Shown here piece by piece: positions 54,001-57,678 of a DNA stretch of 64,000 bases. Origin of the DNA: Phoronis australis. Its lineage: Eukaryota > Phoronida > Phoronidae. Under the pieces are notes generated by a model, which made no database searches, was not told the DNA's origin, and saw nothing but the letters and a program-made list of their open reading frames with translations. The position numbers and the translations under genes were made by a program. Position 1 is the stretch's first letter. Every line of letters begins with the position of its first letter. The stretch is taken from the NCBI GenBank assembly GCA_002633005.1, contig NMRA01000261.1, positions 126,001-190,000 of the forward strand. The letters run 5' to 3'.

Positions 54001-54979
54001 TAGCAGTTTTCCAGTTGTTTACTACTCCTGGAGTAAAGCAGTTTGCCATGCACTGGACCATAAGCAAGGTTTTAAAAGTTATTGACATCTAATTTAGTCA
54101 CTGTGTGTTGTTTATAGATGTTTCAATGTAGCTTAGTTGTATATTAAAAGAATAATTCACGTGACATTGTTAACTCTGATCAGCATTTGTAAATCGCTGA
54201 GTATATCAATACGCAGTCGTTTATCTTCAATCGTACCCAATGTTCGTAGTTTTTAGCTTAACAGTTCATCGATTTTTAAAAATCGAAAACCAATCTTGGT
54301 TGTTTTTTCCATCTGAATACAGCTGTGGTATTTGTTTTTAACGAAAACTATTGGTTAATGCATGTTGAAAATTCACCAATATGTAAAGGCAGAGATGTTA
54401 ACTATAGTTTATGGTCTGATACTTTCACTTAATTGGGTCTTGCTCACACCGACTCTGACGCCGCGCTCTCTTTGATCAAAGTAAAAGCTGCTCAGAAGGA
54501 CGAGCGGTGAAAAGTCATGCATATCTTTAGAAATGCGTGACTTTCGTGAAAGCGTATTATTCACGGCATGGTCATACTCAGATAGCAATCTCAGTCCAGT
54601 TGTATGCCAGTTTTACTCGCGTGTAACTTGTCCTTCCTGATGGCCTAAAGCTCACATTGAAGAACAACCACACACTCTGCCAACAACATTCACTTTGGAT
54701 TTTCCTGTTTTGATATGACCCTAGTTCCACATTTCTCACACACATTTTACAAACCTGTGAGGACATAACTGGCATACAATTTCTTTAAAAAGAACTGTGA
54801 CAGTTACACAGTGGAGCCTGGTGTGCACCAGTCATGTGACTGCTACTCACCCATTTTGACCAGTTTGAACGTAACAGTCATGTGTCCCTTGAGAGGCTCC
54901 AACATGGCAGGTTGACTTAAGTCCCTGTAGCAGTACTTCATTGACATGTCTGCAGAGCTTGGGCGCACAGTAGGCAACG
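2864..54979 (-). CDS. Multi-exon F-BAR domain protein gene, 16 exons modelled, both ends incomplete
   Basis: Sixteen minus-strand exons were joined by splice consensus and codon phase: 54979-54851, 51443-51335, 50028-49956, 46403-46251, 46061-45894, 44915-44835, 44377-44052, 37995-37778, 27686-27636, 25699-25493, 24306-24210, 23230-23090, 17009-16962, 8884-8447, 4991-4776 and 3004-2864. The first seven give about 346 residues of long amphipathic helices with an F-BAR-like order of motifs; the rest gives about 519 residues of charged, Ser-rich tail. F-BAR proteins form crescent dimers that bind and bend membranes and usually couple to actin or Rho signalling. By eye the helical core looks most like FES/FER and Nervous-wreck/FCHSD, but no SH2, kinase, SH3, C1 or RhoGAP domain follows inside the window, so the orthologue is unresolved. 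The start codon (right of 54979) and the stop (left of 2864) were not found. The exon 7/8 junction is out of phase, so at least one exon is missing. Confidence 0.72.
3290..3965 (+). repeat. Interspersed repeat, copy related to 30.29-30.74 kb and (inverted) 34.73-34.93 kb
   Basis: The stretch from AACTTTCAAAACGGAAATTC to CGAGGGTGTTGACATAA matches 30496-30705 base for base over long runs, with small indels. The upstream part (cttacctcaaaatcctactg...) matches 30320-30420 and, inverted, 34810-34925. The open frames inside it (for example 3844-4065) are not conserved between copies. Confidence 0.65.
4776..4991 (-). CDS. F-BAR gene exon 15 (Arg-rich tail exon)
   Basis: The acceptor is CGGTAATTTTAG and the donor GCTGCAG|GTGATGC; 216 nt, phase 1 both sides. 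It encodes RRAKLQSMHQKSQSCDTSDP, then YIREQQRRRVTLRRKSFSMD and an acidic helix SEAMEIAKEERYLLESQK. The cluster RRRVTLRRKSFS looks like a phosphorylatable basic switch (R-x-x-S/T), an inference from motif alone. No known domain was recognised. Confidence 0.65.
6440..6890 (+). pseudogene. Degenerate non-LTR retrotransposon (LINE) 3' coding end
   Basis: Across shifted frames the translation reads SLGIRNIFQILT, then NLARHRHITR-like, then VCPECGTDVETPKLLVES and CSACNRLRSNLL. A C-x-x-C plus 'ETP-(K/Q)-x-(L/M)-V-E' and a later Cys is the zinc-knuckle-like tail seen after the reverse transcriptase in many LINE ORF2 proteins. The same order appears at 30.88-31.14 kb (GIQVISGHCNLARHW...CSFC...ETPQHMVE), which confirms a shared element. 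At least one frameshift (near 6600) breaks it. Confidence 0.6.
6943..7310 (+). repeat. Modular interspersed repeat copy 2
   Basis: It has the family head (CTGCACCGCAAATAGTGCTG), GGCCAGTAGATGGCAC at 6996-7011, the 'gccaaagtttatgaaaatccgtcaaagaactcc' type module, and the tail with the palindromic CCACATATAAATATGTGG. It is shorter than copy 1. Confidence 0.8.
8447..8884 (-). CDS. F-BAR gene exon 14 (large tail exon)
   Basis: A 438-nt segment, phase 1 both sides. It encodes LMQGTSVGELLLTDNSQNF near its start, a basic helix (ESKKVRELLRKQM), a hydrophobic heptad (VVKIHNIILRLNRLSK) and LKRHKSFSDVKTHF near its end. The length of open frame and the amphipathic pattern argue for real coding sequence. 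The acceptor (CACAACTATTTAG) and the donor (TTTGAAG|GTTCAG) are weak; this donor was chosen because it gives the phase required by exon 15. 'RHKSFS' fits a basophilic-kinase site and recurs as 'RRKSFS' in exon 15. Confidence 0.55.
8885..16961. other. Intron 13: 8 kb, one MITE-like element
   Basis: No exon with phase-consistent splice sites was found. It contains a MITE-like element (10126-10627), a short C12 run near 10011, and a segment at 12660-12960 similar to 185-330. A run at 13740-13925 encodes a pseudo-repetitive peptide (ENFEKDLHENVLENEEVENP) that looks like a repeat of the 'ttttccaggaaaattttcca' sort. The rest is plain AT-rich sequence. Confidence 0.55.
10126..10627. mobile_element. 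MITE-like non-autonomous DNA transposon
   Basis: The ends are inverted: AGGCCCTTTCATATT at 10126-10140 and AATATGAAAGGCCCT at 10613-10627, one mismatch. ATA flanks both sides and may be the target duplication. Inside, the word TTCATACTG occurs three times and ATCGACG/CATCGA words recur in both orientations, giving subterminal repeats. It is about 502 bp with no coding capacity. G+C is higher than in the flanks. The superfamily is not assigned. Confidence 0.75.
16962..17009 (-). CDS. F-BAR gene exon 13, 48-nt candidate microexon
   Basis: Bounded by GTTGTTCAGAAGTTCAG and CAGCATG|GTAAGTGG; 48 nt, phase 1 both sides. With the preceding G it encodes EITSNQSKEQLDTIQH. An alternative acceptor eight bases upstream also gives an open frame but breaks the phase. 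The two tandem TTCAG acceptors could produce variants. Support comes from a strong donor and exact phase fit. Confidence 0.5.
17105..17525 (+). repeat. About 420-bp interspersed repeat, copy A
   Basis: It matches 59255-59640 in the same orientation. Shared words include CATTAGGCAAATCTTAC, CACTGTTTACCCCAG, GATAATTGTGGTCGTAAACC and AATTGATTAAGAAAGGTTAG-like ends. Divergence is moderate with indels. No open frame is common to both copies. Confidence 0.75.
18216..20590. mobile_element. Large non-autonomous DNA transposon with CCGTAAACG termini
   Basis: The termini are inverted: CCGTAAACGTTCGGGTTAAC at the left and its reverse complement at 20571-20590, flanked by TA on each side. Next to each end are tandem variants of GGGCG(C/G)TTAA (left 18245-18355, right 20400-20575), the layout of transposase-binding subterminal repeats. 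The roughly 2.4-kb interior is more GC-rich than the flanks and has only short frames, so no transposase is visible. It is inserted in the intron between exons 12 and 13. Its ends resemble in style those at 38.7 and 48.4 kb. Confidence 0.72.
20593..23089. other. Intron 12, right part: nothing recognised
   Basis: AT-rich sequence between the transposon and exon 12. A 126-codon plus-strand frame at 21170-21550 has no recognisable domain and no neighbouring splice context. I see no feature here. Confidence 0.5.
23090..23230 (-). CDS. F-BAR gene exon 12
   Basis: The acceptor is TATTACAGTATCCACAG and the donor ACTCAAG|GTAAGCAC; 141 nt, phase 1 both sides. Joined to exon 11 it encodes DSDPVYSLLKCASDLSRGRN, then QCDNCVTGNRLTRQG and a Ser/Thr/Gln-rich end. 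The four Cys (two as C-D-N-C) do not make a full zinc-binding C1 pattern. No family was recognised for this segment. A roughly 50-bp minisatellite starts at the acceptor and runs upstream. Confidence 0.7.
23235..23555. repeat. About 50-bp minisatellite at the exon 12 acceptor
   Basis: Diverged units begin with GGATAC(T/A)GTAATATAGG-like words at about 23235, 23291, 23340, 23389, 23441 and 23500 and contain 'gtgtacca..aacaa.gtaa'. Spacing is 49-59 bp. On the gene strand the array lies immediately upstream of the exon 12 acceptor, so its units carry TATTACAGTATCC, the acceptor-proximal sequence. Confidence 0.72.
23900..24222. repeat. Minisatellite built from the exon 11 5' splice site
   Basis: Units of about 25-30 bp of the type ATACTCACAGTCACAGTG...GGGACT. 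The word ATACTCACAGTCAC occurs at 24002, 24029, 24058, 24083, 24112 and 24202; on the minus strand each reads GTGACT|GTGAGTAT, identical to the functional donor at 24210. Units near 24142 and 24172 have decayed forms (GTGGATATA, GTGGGTATA). The array extends in weaker form to about 23900. Confidence 0.85.
24210..24306 (-). CDS. F-BAR gene exon 11, donor embedded in a minisatellite
   Basis: The acceptor is TTTTATGTTGCCAG and the donor GTGACT|GTGAGTATAG; 97 nt, phase 0 in and 1 out. It encodes SSGMRGFLKRLDSRDKSERA followed by REVEEDAAQHCD, a highly charged segment. The last bases of the exon and its donor are the first unit of a tandem array that continues into the intron, so near-copies of this donor follow it. 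The reading frame stays open for three 30-nt units past the donor, so use of the first downstream donor-like copies would lengthen the protein by about 10 residues each. Confidence 0.68.
25082..25490. repeat. Compound minisatellite at the exon 10 donor
   Basis: Alternating modules TTGGTCCAACAGTGTCAAGA and ACACTTGCTGGTCCACCAGT with AGACAACTATTCACT spacers, about 50 bp each, in 8-9 copies. The array ends at the exon 10 donor: the donor context on the minus strand (GTAAGTGTAGTGTTGT) recurs in units as GCAAGTGTAGTGTTGT. It is open in one plus frame (25082-25543) only because of the repeat length. Confidence 0.8.
25493..25699 (-). CDS. F-BAR gene exon 10 (basic/acidic tail segment)
   Basis: The acceptor is TATTTCCATTTACAG and the donor AGACCT|GTAAGTGTAG; 207 nt, 69 codons, phase 0 both sides. 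It encodes IEILSPKQNGEVANGQESL, then a basic amphipathic stretch SIRKMWKRAFKSIKSTS and an acidic Ser/Thr-rich end (VSEEKTSETDSSSQKSRP). The Arg/Lys/Trp/Phe helix could be a membrane- or calmodulin-binding element; this is inferred from composition only. A minisatellite starts essentially at the donor. Confidence 0.75.
25700..27635. other. Intron 9: nothing firm
   Basis: No coding exon was recognised. Positions 27050-27300 show partial similarity to 46535-46745 (TTTGAGATTTCATCTTG at the start, CTACAGTT near the end), suggesting an old interspersed repeat. Confidence 0.45.
27636..27686 (-). CDS. F-BAR gene exon 9, 51-nt candidate cassette exon
   Basis: A 51-nt open segment is bounded by TTATTTAATAGCAG and CATGAG|GTAAGGG. 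Both borders are phase 0, exactly what is needed between exon 8 (ends phase 0) and exon 10 (starts phase 0). It encodes MTSDIKKKQCDKKVKHE, a strongly basic 17-residue insert. Because it is symmetric and tiny it would be skippable without a frameshift. The evidence is splice signals and phase only, so a chance match is possible. Confidence 0.5.
28225..28375. repeat. ATT/ATC low-complexity tract
   Basis: Imperfect trinucleotide runs (attattattaattactatcattatg, ttattattatcatttatatt). It is simple-sequence DNA and not coding, although one frame stays open through it. Confidence 0.8.
28531..28690 (+). repeat. Modular interspersed repeat copy 3 (partial)
   Basis: It has the head (CTACAAAGCAAATGGTGTGA), then GACCACTAGATGGCGC at 28582-28597, then the 'agctatttgcaaaattccataagatc' module. 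It is cut off by a short tandem array and the gap. Confidence 0.8.
28689..28777. repeat. 19-bp tandem repeat bordering a gap
   Basis: Repeats of CGAGGCAAACCGGAGGTAT, about four and a half copies, running into the N gap. The array is probably longer than shown and the likely reason for the gap. Confidence 0.85.
28778..29260. other. Assembly gap (N run)
   Basis: 483 unresolved bases between a 19-bp tandem array and a GAT microsatellite. Open frames spanning it are meaningless. Confidence 0.98.
29261..29297. repeat. GAT trinucleotide microsatellite
   Basis: GATGATGAT run directly at the right edge of the gap, ending in GGTGGTGG. Confidence 0.95.
30290..30745 (+). repeat. Interspersed repeat, second copy of the 3.29-3.97 kb family
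   Basis: It shares AACTTTCAAAACGAAAATT, GGATCTGATTATCTA, CAGCCTGAGGCAATG and GAGTTGCCCAATCTC with 3730-3960. A C12 run lies at its left edge (30279-30291). A LINE relic follows 140 bp later. Confidence 0.68.
30880..31143 (+). pseudogene. LINE ORF2 C-terminal relic, second copy
   Basis: An 83-codon open stretch reads RLAIRHGIQVISGHCNLARH, then MACSFCTNFGLEAETPQHMV and SPAYNRHGNLLLDG. 'GH-C-N-L...H', 'C-x-x-C' and 'E-T-P-x-H-x-(V/L)-E' form the typical post-reverse-transcriptase tail of LINE proteins. It parallels the relic at 6.44-6.89 kb. There is no reverse transcriptase core here, so it is 5'-truncated, the usual fate of LINE copies. Confidence 0.62.
31411..31967. repeat. 278-bp tandem duplication joined at a single N
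   Basis: Positions 31411-31688 and 31690-31967 are almost identical (a few mismatches near the start, for example TTTCAGG versus TTTCTGG), offset 279 bp, with the only base between them an N at 31689. Either a very young duplication or an assembly join of overlapping contigs or haplotypes. Confidence 0.95.
34735..34930 (-). repeat. Inverted fragment of the 3.29/30.29 kb repeat
   Basis: The reverse complement of GTTCCTCATTAATTCTG, GGGCCATTTACCAAACCACC and GGCAACAGTTGGATTT matches 30320-30410. Short and partial. Confidence 0.6.
36795..37640. repeat. 42-46 bp minisatellite with donor-like units
   Basis: Diverged units of GACTAGTTTACCTGAAGTCA followed by TATTATAGTCAGACTCTCAT, best preserved at 37140-37250, with older copies back to 36795 and again at 37550-37640. 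The minus-strand reading of each good unit contains CAG|GTAAAC, a 5' splice-site-like word. The right end lies about 140 bp past the exon 8 donor. Confidence 0.75.
37778..37995 (-). CDS. F-BAR gene exon 8 (linker after the F-BAR core)
   Basis: The donor AAAGCA|GTAAGTATC is strong and the acceptor TATGTACGTCAG is modest; two other in-frame AG acceptors lie nearby (rightward near 38018, leftward near 37964). The 218-nt version is phase 1 in and 0 out. It encodes SAEIPNHQLAVEVLRSSMGR, a central stretch SAGLVLCPDRVQQTRGYL and a basic end KSKRRSSDTKA. No domain was recognised. The Ser/Arg-rich end suggests a regulated linker. Confidence 0.6.
38720..39787. mobile_element. Non-autonomous DNA transposon, family member B
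   Basis: The right end is GGGCGCTTATTAGGGCGAAT followed by ACGG and TA; the left end (CCCTAATAAGCGCTC) is a degraded inverted counterpart. The interior aligns throughout with 48428-49917: shared words include GTGAAATCGGAAGCT, CGAAAACTCGCCGACTGA, AAGTTCATTTGCCAGAG-like and GGCAAGGCATTTTTCGCA. About 1.07 kb with no conserved open frame, so a non-autonomous copy with a worn left end. Confidence 0.78.
40098..41820 (+). repeat. Modular interspersed repeat copy 4, expanded multi-module block
   Basis: At least seven successive modules, each with a GCCACTAGGGGGC-like word (40146, 40288, 40406, 40547, 40694, 40851, 40996) followed by 'cctatttgccaaatttcatgaaaatccatcaagg' type sequence, at intervals of about 110-160 bp. 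It ends with GACGACAATAAGCACCCACA-type tails and further diverged modules to about 41820. The longest block of the family in the window. Confidence 0.82.
44052..44377 (-). CDS. F-BAR gene exon 7 (end of F-BAR core and distal extension)
   Basis: The acceptor is ATTGTTTTTACAG and the donor CCAAAG|GTAAATTA; 326 nt, phase 0 in and 2 out. It encodes ARDECRRYEGILNVCKQVNP, then TDVMHFVKALNPQPDVPL and a helical stretch (RRQGLQKEAAELTSYLNQNQ). The 'I/V-x-P-x-x-x-(M/Y)-x-x-F-(V/I/L)...P-D-V-P' passage parallels FES, where the core helix bundle ends in IQPEAEYQGFL..APDVP. The phase-2 end does not join exon 8, which needs a phase-1 predecessor, so a further exon should lie between 38.0 and 44.0 kb. Confidence 0.87.
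44835..44915 (-). CDS. F-BAR gene exon 6
   Basis: The acceptor is TTCTTTTTAAG and the donor AGCAAG|GTAGGTC; 81 nt, 27 codons, phase 0 both sides. It encodes ELEEIYIDTSNTLNGAIEMH then SFLLVSK, the 'L-x-x-(L/I)-x-x-x-x-x-x-x-(L/M)' amphipathic helix that follows the Leu-Pro in F-BAR proteins. Confidence 0.85.
45225..45745 (+). repeat. Modular interspersed repeat copy 5
   Basis: Contains GCCACTAGGGGGCGC at 45228-45242 and GCCACTAGAGGGCGT at 45567-45581, the 'atttgatgaagattcatcaaggaactt' module and the tail GGGATGACGGCATAATACGG. It lies between exons 6 and 5 of the F-BAR gene, about 150 bp from exon 5. Confidence 0.82.
45894..46061 (-). CDS. F-BAR gene exon 5
   Basis: The acceptor is GGTGTCTTGTAG and the donor TTGGAA|GTATGAAC; 168 nt, 56 codons, phase 0 both sides. 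It encodes LHRLYEDSYQTYTSNSGR and later NSHNDYVLQLKTCNKF and IEVYNMEMLPSCLE. 'HN-x-Y-(V/L)-L-x-(L/V)-x-x-x-N/Q...YY/YN-x-x-x-LP' is the most recognisable F-BAR signature, shared with FES/FER and FCHSD (N-Y-(V/L)-L preceding a Tyr and a Leu-Pro). This exon is the strongest single support for the family call. Confidence 0.88.
46251..46403 (-). CDS. F-BAR gene exon 4
   Basis: The acceptor is AACCATTGTTAG and the donor ATGAG|GTAATAATA; 153 nt, 51 codons, phase 0 both sides. It encodes AHTDMATRLQRSVYSPLMEV followed by a Lys-rich helix (AAYKKSQAKKVYSFQEAFEG) and MIDKSEDQMNE. The order 'H-x-x-(M/L)-A-x-x-L...V-x-x-P-L' is the conserved F-BAR segment where the helix kinks at the Pro, and the Lys cluster would face the membrane. 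Confidence 0.87.
47880..48370 (+). repeat. Modular interspersed repeat, diverged subfamily
   Basis: Three modules with (A/G)NCAGGGGGTGCCA, GCCAACAGGGTGGTA and GCCAATAGGGGGTGCC, followed by the tail with GATGGACCGATGACAGACAG and ACAAATGTGGATGC. Same architecture as the main family, but the core word has drifted to NAGGGGGTGCC. Closest relative is 50266-50860. Confidence 0.75.
48428..49917. mobile_element. Non-autonomous DNA transposon, family member C (intact ends)
   Basis: The left terminus is CCGTATTCGCCGTAACAACC and the right terminus GGCGGTTATTACGGCGAATA then CGG; the first 12 bases are perfectly inverted. TA flanks each side, consistent with a TA target duplication. Subterminal GGGCGCTTA repeats occur near both ends. 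About 1.49 kb with no transposase-like frame. Member B (38720-39787) is its relative. It sits with its right end 36 bp inside the intron after exon 3. Confidence 0.85.
49956..50028 (-). CDS. F-BAR gene exon 3
   Basis: The acceptor is CTCATTTCAG and the donor GGTCAG|GTCAGTATAG; 73 nt, phase 2 in and 0 out. It encodes PVDCPSSLEAAWDSLLAEVE and then VDGQ. An aromatic-centred 'W-x-x-(L/I)-x-x-(E/Q)' turn between helices is usual in F-BAR proteins (for example the Trp near 'SWAEITSQTE' in the FES family). The right end of a transposon (48428-49917) lies only about 36 bp past this donor. Confidence 0.83.
50266..50860 (+). repeat. Modular interspersed repeat, second copy of the diverged subfamily
   Basis: Begins with a worn head (CAACACAAATGACATGCTTC), then GCCAACAGGGGGTGCCACAG and GGCAAACAGGGGTTGCCACA modules and the ATTGATGAACAATGAATTTC module also present at 48114. 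Confidence 0.75.
50948..51308. repeat. 22-bp minisatellite beside the exon 2 donor
   Basis: About 16 copies of TACAGTGATGAGATATTGCC with a C/CC spacer. Copies on the left read ATTACC and those on the right ATTGCC, so the array is graded. It ends 26 bp from exon 2. Several frames are open through it on both strands because the unit has few stops; none is a gene. Confidence 0.92.
51335..51443 (-). CDS. F-BAR gene exon 2 (first long helix)
   Basis: The acceptor is TTGTTCTTACAG and the donor GAACG|GTAGGTT; the exon is 109 nt, phase 1 in and 2 out. It encodes AEFTQKMSTVHEQYAAQVKA and then VVNMYRKKNLELARER. The pattern of an E-x-Y-A-x-Q-(L/V)-x-x-L-like heptad with basic residues is typical of the F-BAR helix 2 (family sequences such as EREYAQGMQKLA). 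A 22-bp minisatellite begins about 26 bp into the following intron. Confidence 0.85.
51444..54850. other. Intron 1: nothing recognised except a TTTTA microsatellite
   Basis: It contains a (TTTTA)n-type tract at 51668-51716. Plus-strand frames at 53187-53411, 53545-53796 and 53835-54092 have no domain or splice context that I can support. Confidence 0.5.
51668..51716. repeat. TTTTA microsatellite
   Basis: ATTTTATTTTATTTCATTTT-type pentanucleotide run. Confidence 0.9.
54851..54979 (-). CDS. F-BAR gene exon 1 of model (N-terminal part, upstream exon missing)
   Basis: A pyrimidine-rich acceptor ending TGTTGTTTCAG precedes the exon, and the donor reads ATGG|GTGAGTAGC. The exon is 129 nt, phase 1 in and phase 1 out, so an upstream exon carrying the start codon must lie to the right. 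It encodes a segment with SADMSMKYCYRDLSQ followed by LKGHMTVTFKLVKM, which resembles the start of the first F-BAR helix. The junction to exon 2 restores a clean Val codon. The 9 kb to the right gave no convincing first exon, so it is either short, non-canonical or outside the window. Confidence 0.68.
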
Positions 54980-55299
54980 CTGAAACAACAACATTACACA
55001 AGTTAAAGACATAACAAATTACACATTCAGAGATGTTTTTGAACATCCAAATATTACATCCCAAATCTGAACTCTTTCACAAAGGTTATAAGTTTTTCAA
55101 AACGATAAGTCTCTAACACACTTATGAGTGAGGACAGACCTAATAAAGAACGAGAGCGCTCTGAGGAATGAACATTGGTGGACTTGAAGAAGATAACTTA
55201 GAGCAGAAGTCGACAAAACCAAGACTATACCGTCAACGACAACGACTCCAACGTACAGTAAATGATAAAACCATTAAAAGCATATTGAGGAATCCGTCA

Positions 55300-56090
55300 A
55301 TATAAGAGCAGTCATCAGAAAATCTTTAGTAGCTCGAGAACGCTAAGCCGTAGCAAGAAACCAATAATACACTTCAGAAAGTGTTTGGGGAGATCTATTT
55401 ACATATTAAATTTCAGAAAATTGCGTCAAAAGATTCCGGAGCTAGAGCTCCACAAAGGATTATTAAAAAAAATGACTGTCACAGCACCACCTTGTATCCC
55501 ATTTCACCTGATAAACATAATCCTCTGAACTATTGACAAGATAAAAAATTACATTTAAATTCAGCGTAACTCAGACAAAAAATGTAACAAATGCAATGGA
55601 CCAAAAAAGTGCAGCGAGGAATAAGTCAATAAAAATACAGTCATCTGATCAATTCTCAAATATCTTGAGAACAGTAAGTCGTAGTGAGAAATGGGTTTCA
55701 CGTGGCCGACAGTGCTTGATGCGTTCTATCCACATTCCAAATTTCCGACAGATCCGTGGTGGGACGCCAGAGATACAGCAAAAAACTTAATAACTACAAG
55801 CAGTCCTTGAAAAATCTCCACTAACTTGAAAGCCGTAAGTTGTGTAACCAAATAGACGGTGGCACAATGCCGATAGTGCTTGATGAGGTCTATTCACATA
55901 CCAAATTTCAAAAAGATCCATTCAGAGATGCTGGAAATACCACTCAGCAGAGTGAAAATTTGAAAAATGCACGTCACAGCTCCACTCACTTTGGATACAT
56001 TTTCAGTAAAACATTAGGTCACAATATTTTAATGAGATACAGGTTTTTTTTTAATTTCATGTCATTCAGACAAAAAATATGACTTGTAGC
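55300..56090 (+). repeat. Second modular repeat family, three tandem modules
   Basis: Three related segments start near 55310, 55640 and 55800, each with a 'gaacagtaagtcgtagtgag' or similar word, 'gacagtgcttgatgcgttct' and 'cacataccaaatttcaaaaagatcc', then 'agagatacag'. The internal 'ccaaatttc...gatcc...agatac' order echoes the first family, but the other words differ. No coding content. Confidence 0.68.
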
Positions 56091-57449
56091 ATGCGTATAA
56101 ATAAAAAAAAACAAATGAACGTTACGACAAAGTAATAACTTGGAGATAAATTTCATTTCAATAACTAATTCACAATACATAACTGCCTCATAAAACCTGT
56201 CAACTGGTGTCAGTAATACAATTTTATGTCGAATGTCAAATCAAATATGAACAAAGATCTGAACCTTGTAGATCCATAACAGGGCTCAAAATCCCAGAGT
56301 ATGAATCTTGTGGCAGAAATCGGAGGGTGCCCATACATAACGTGTAAACATGTATTGATTGTCCACCTTAATCCCTAAGGTAAGAAGAGCATGAGACTGC
56401 ACAGGATACCGGGCCCCGAAGAGATGGAATGATCAGGCCCAAGAGGGAATGGTCATTACTGAGCATCCCAAAAACCCTGAGCGGGCGATCTAAAGTTTTC
56501 CACCGGTCACTTGGTCAGTCTGCTGGTACCGGTCCTTAGATTTAGATAATCCGTATTTTCATTTCCCATTTGCCTACTACATGCCACTTGCATAAGCCAG
56601 CACTTTTGCTAGCCCACATATAGCATTTACCTGTTTAGGCAGCCTGATTTTATGTTTGGCAACCTGGGAATTTTGTCTGGTTGCATTTGGCAAGGTGACA
56701 TTGTGTTAAGCGTCGAGGCCTGCGTAAGAAAGGACCATCACAAATAATGTAAGATTTTTCCAAAATTGAAAAGGTCATATATCTTATGAGCAAAGGTACT
56801 GAAAACTGTACACACATTCTGCAGACCACCTTGCATTAATTTCTTTTTACACATACATAGCATAGGAAACAACAGGCAACTCGTATAAAATGCCTTCTTC
56901 ATAATTTATCGATAATTTCAACCTACACATTTTCCATAGCATAAGTCCGTATTCACTTAATGTAATCAAAGGTTCACTCCCCCACACATACATAACAGCT
57001 AGACCAATATTTATGGAACGGAAATGGCTTTCCAGCACTGAGCACAATTCAGTCACTGTGAGCGGTGGAATGATTACACATTTGCATGCTTGAGTATTGT
57101 CACAATTGTATCACAAACGAAACAAAAGGAAGCAAATGATGGAAAATCATTACAAGTAATGGTATTGATGGCTGGTATACATGCTCCAGATTGTTAAATA
57201 GAGAATGACACTACAATCCCTTGCCACTATACACAGCAAAATAATCAGTTTAGGGTGAGAAATGGCAGAAAAGGGATATTTTATTTAGTGAAATATTTTA
57301 TTTAGAAAGTTTCACTTGATCCAACACGGTGCGTGTTGCACAGCTGCCATGATCAGACATTGCCTGGCAGATTTTTTGCTCAATGAAACACAGAAAAATA
57401 ACAACTCGAGCCATTATTTTTGTCCCAAATGGTCAATTTTACTGCAGAT

Positions 57450-57678
57450 GGGTCCCGTTCCAAGAAAACTGACTTATCTTAGACAAATCTTAAATGTAAG
57501 ACAATTTTAAGATAAAACTTCAGTTTGTCTGAAGTCTGTTCCAAGAAAGGGATTTTTTGTTTGACTTAGACTTTTGATGTAAGTTTTGTTTAAATTTTGA
57601 ATAACTTACGTTTGTAAGTTGAGATAAATCTTAGAATTAAGAAAAAATGAACTTATGTCAGTTTCTTGGAACAGGCCC
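57450..57678. mobile_element. Small MITE-like element with GGGTCCCGTTCCAAGAAA ends
   Basis: The left end GGTCCCGTTCCAAGAAAACT and the right end (reverse complement GGGGCCTGTTCCAAGAAACT) are inverted with few mismatches. About 229 bp, AT-rich inside, with an extra internal copy of TCTGTTCCAAGAAA near 57536. The interior can fold back on itself (GACTTATCTTAGAC versus AGTTGAGATAAATCTTAG). The superfamily is not determined. Confidence 0.72.
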
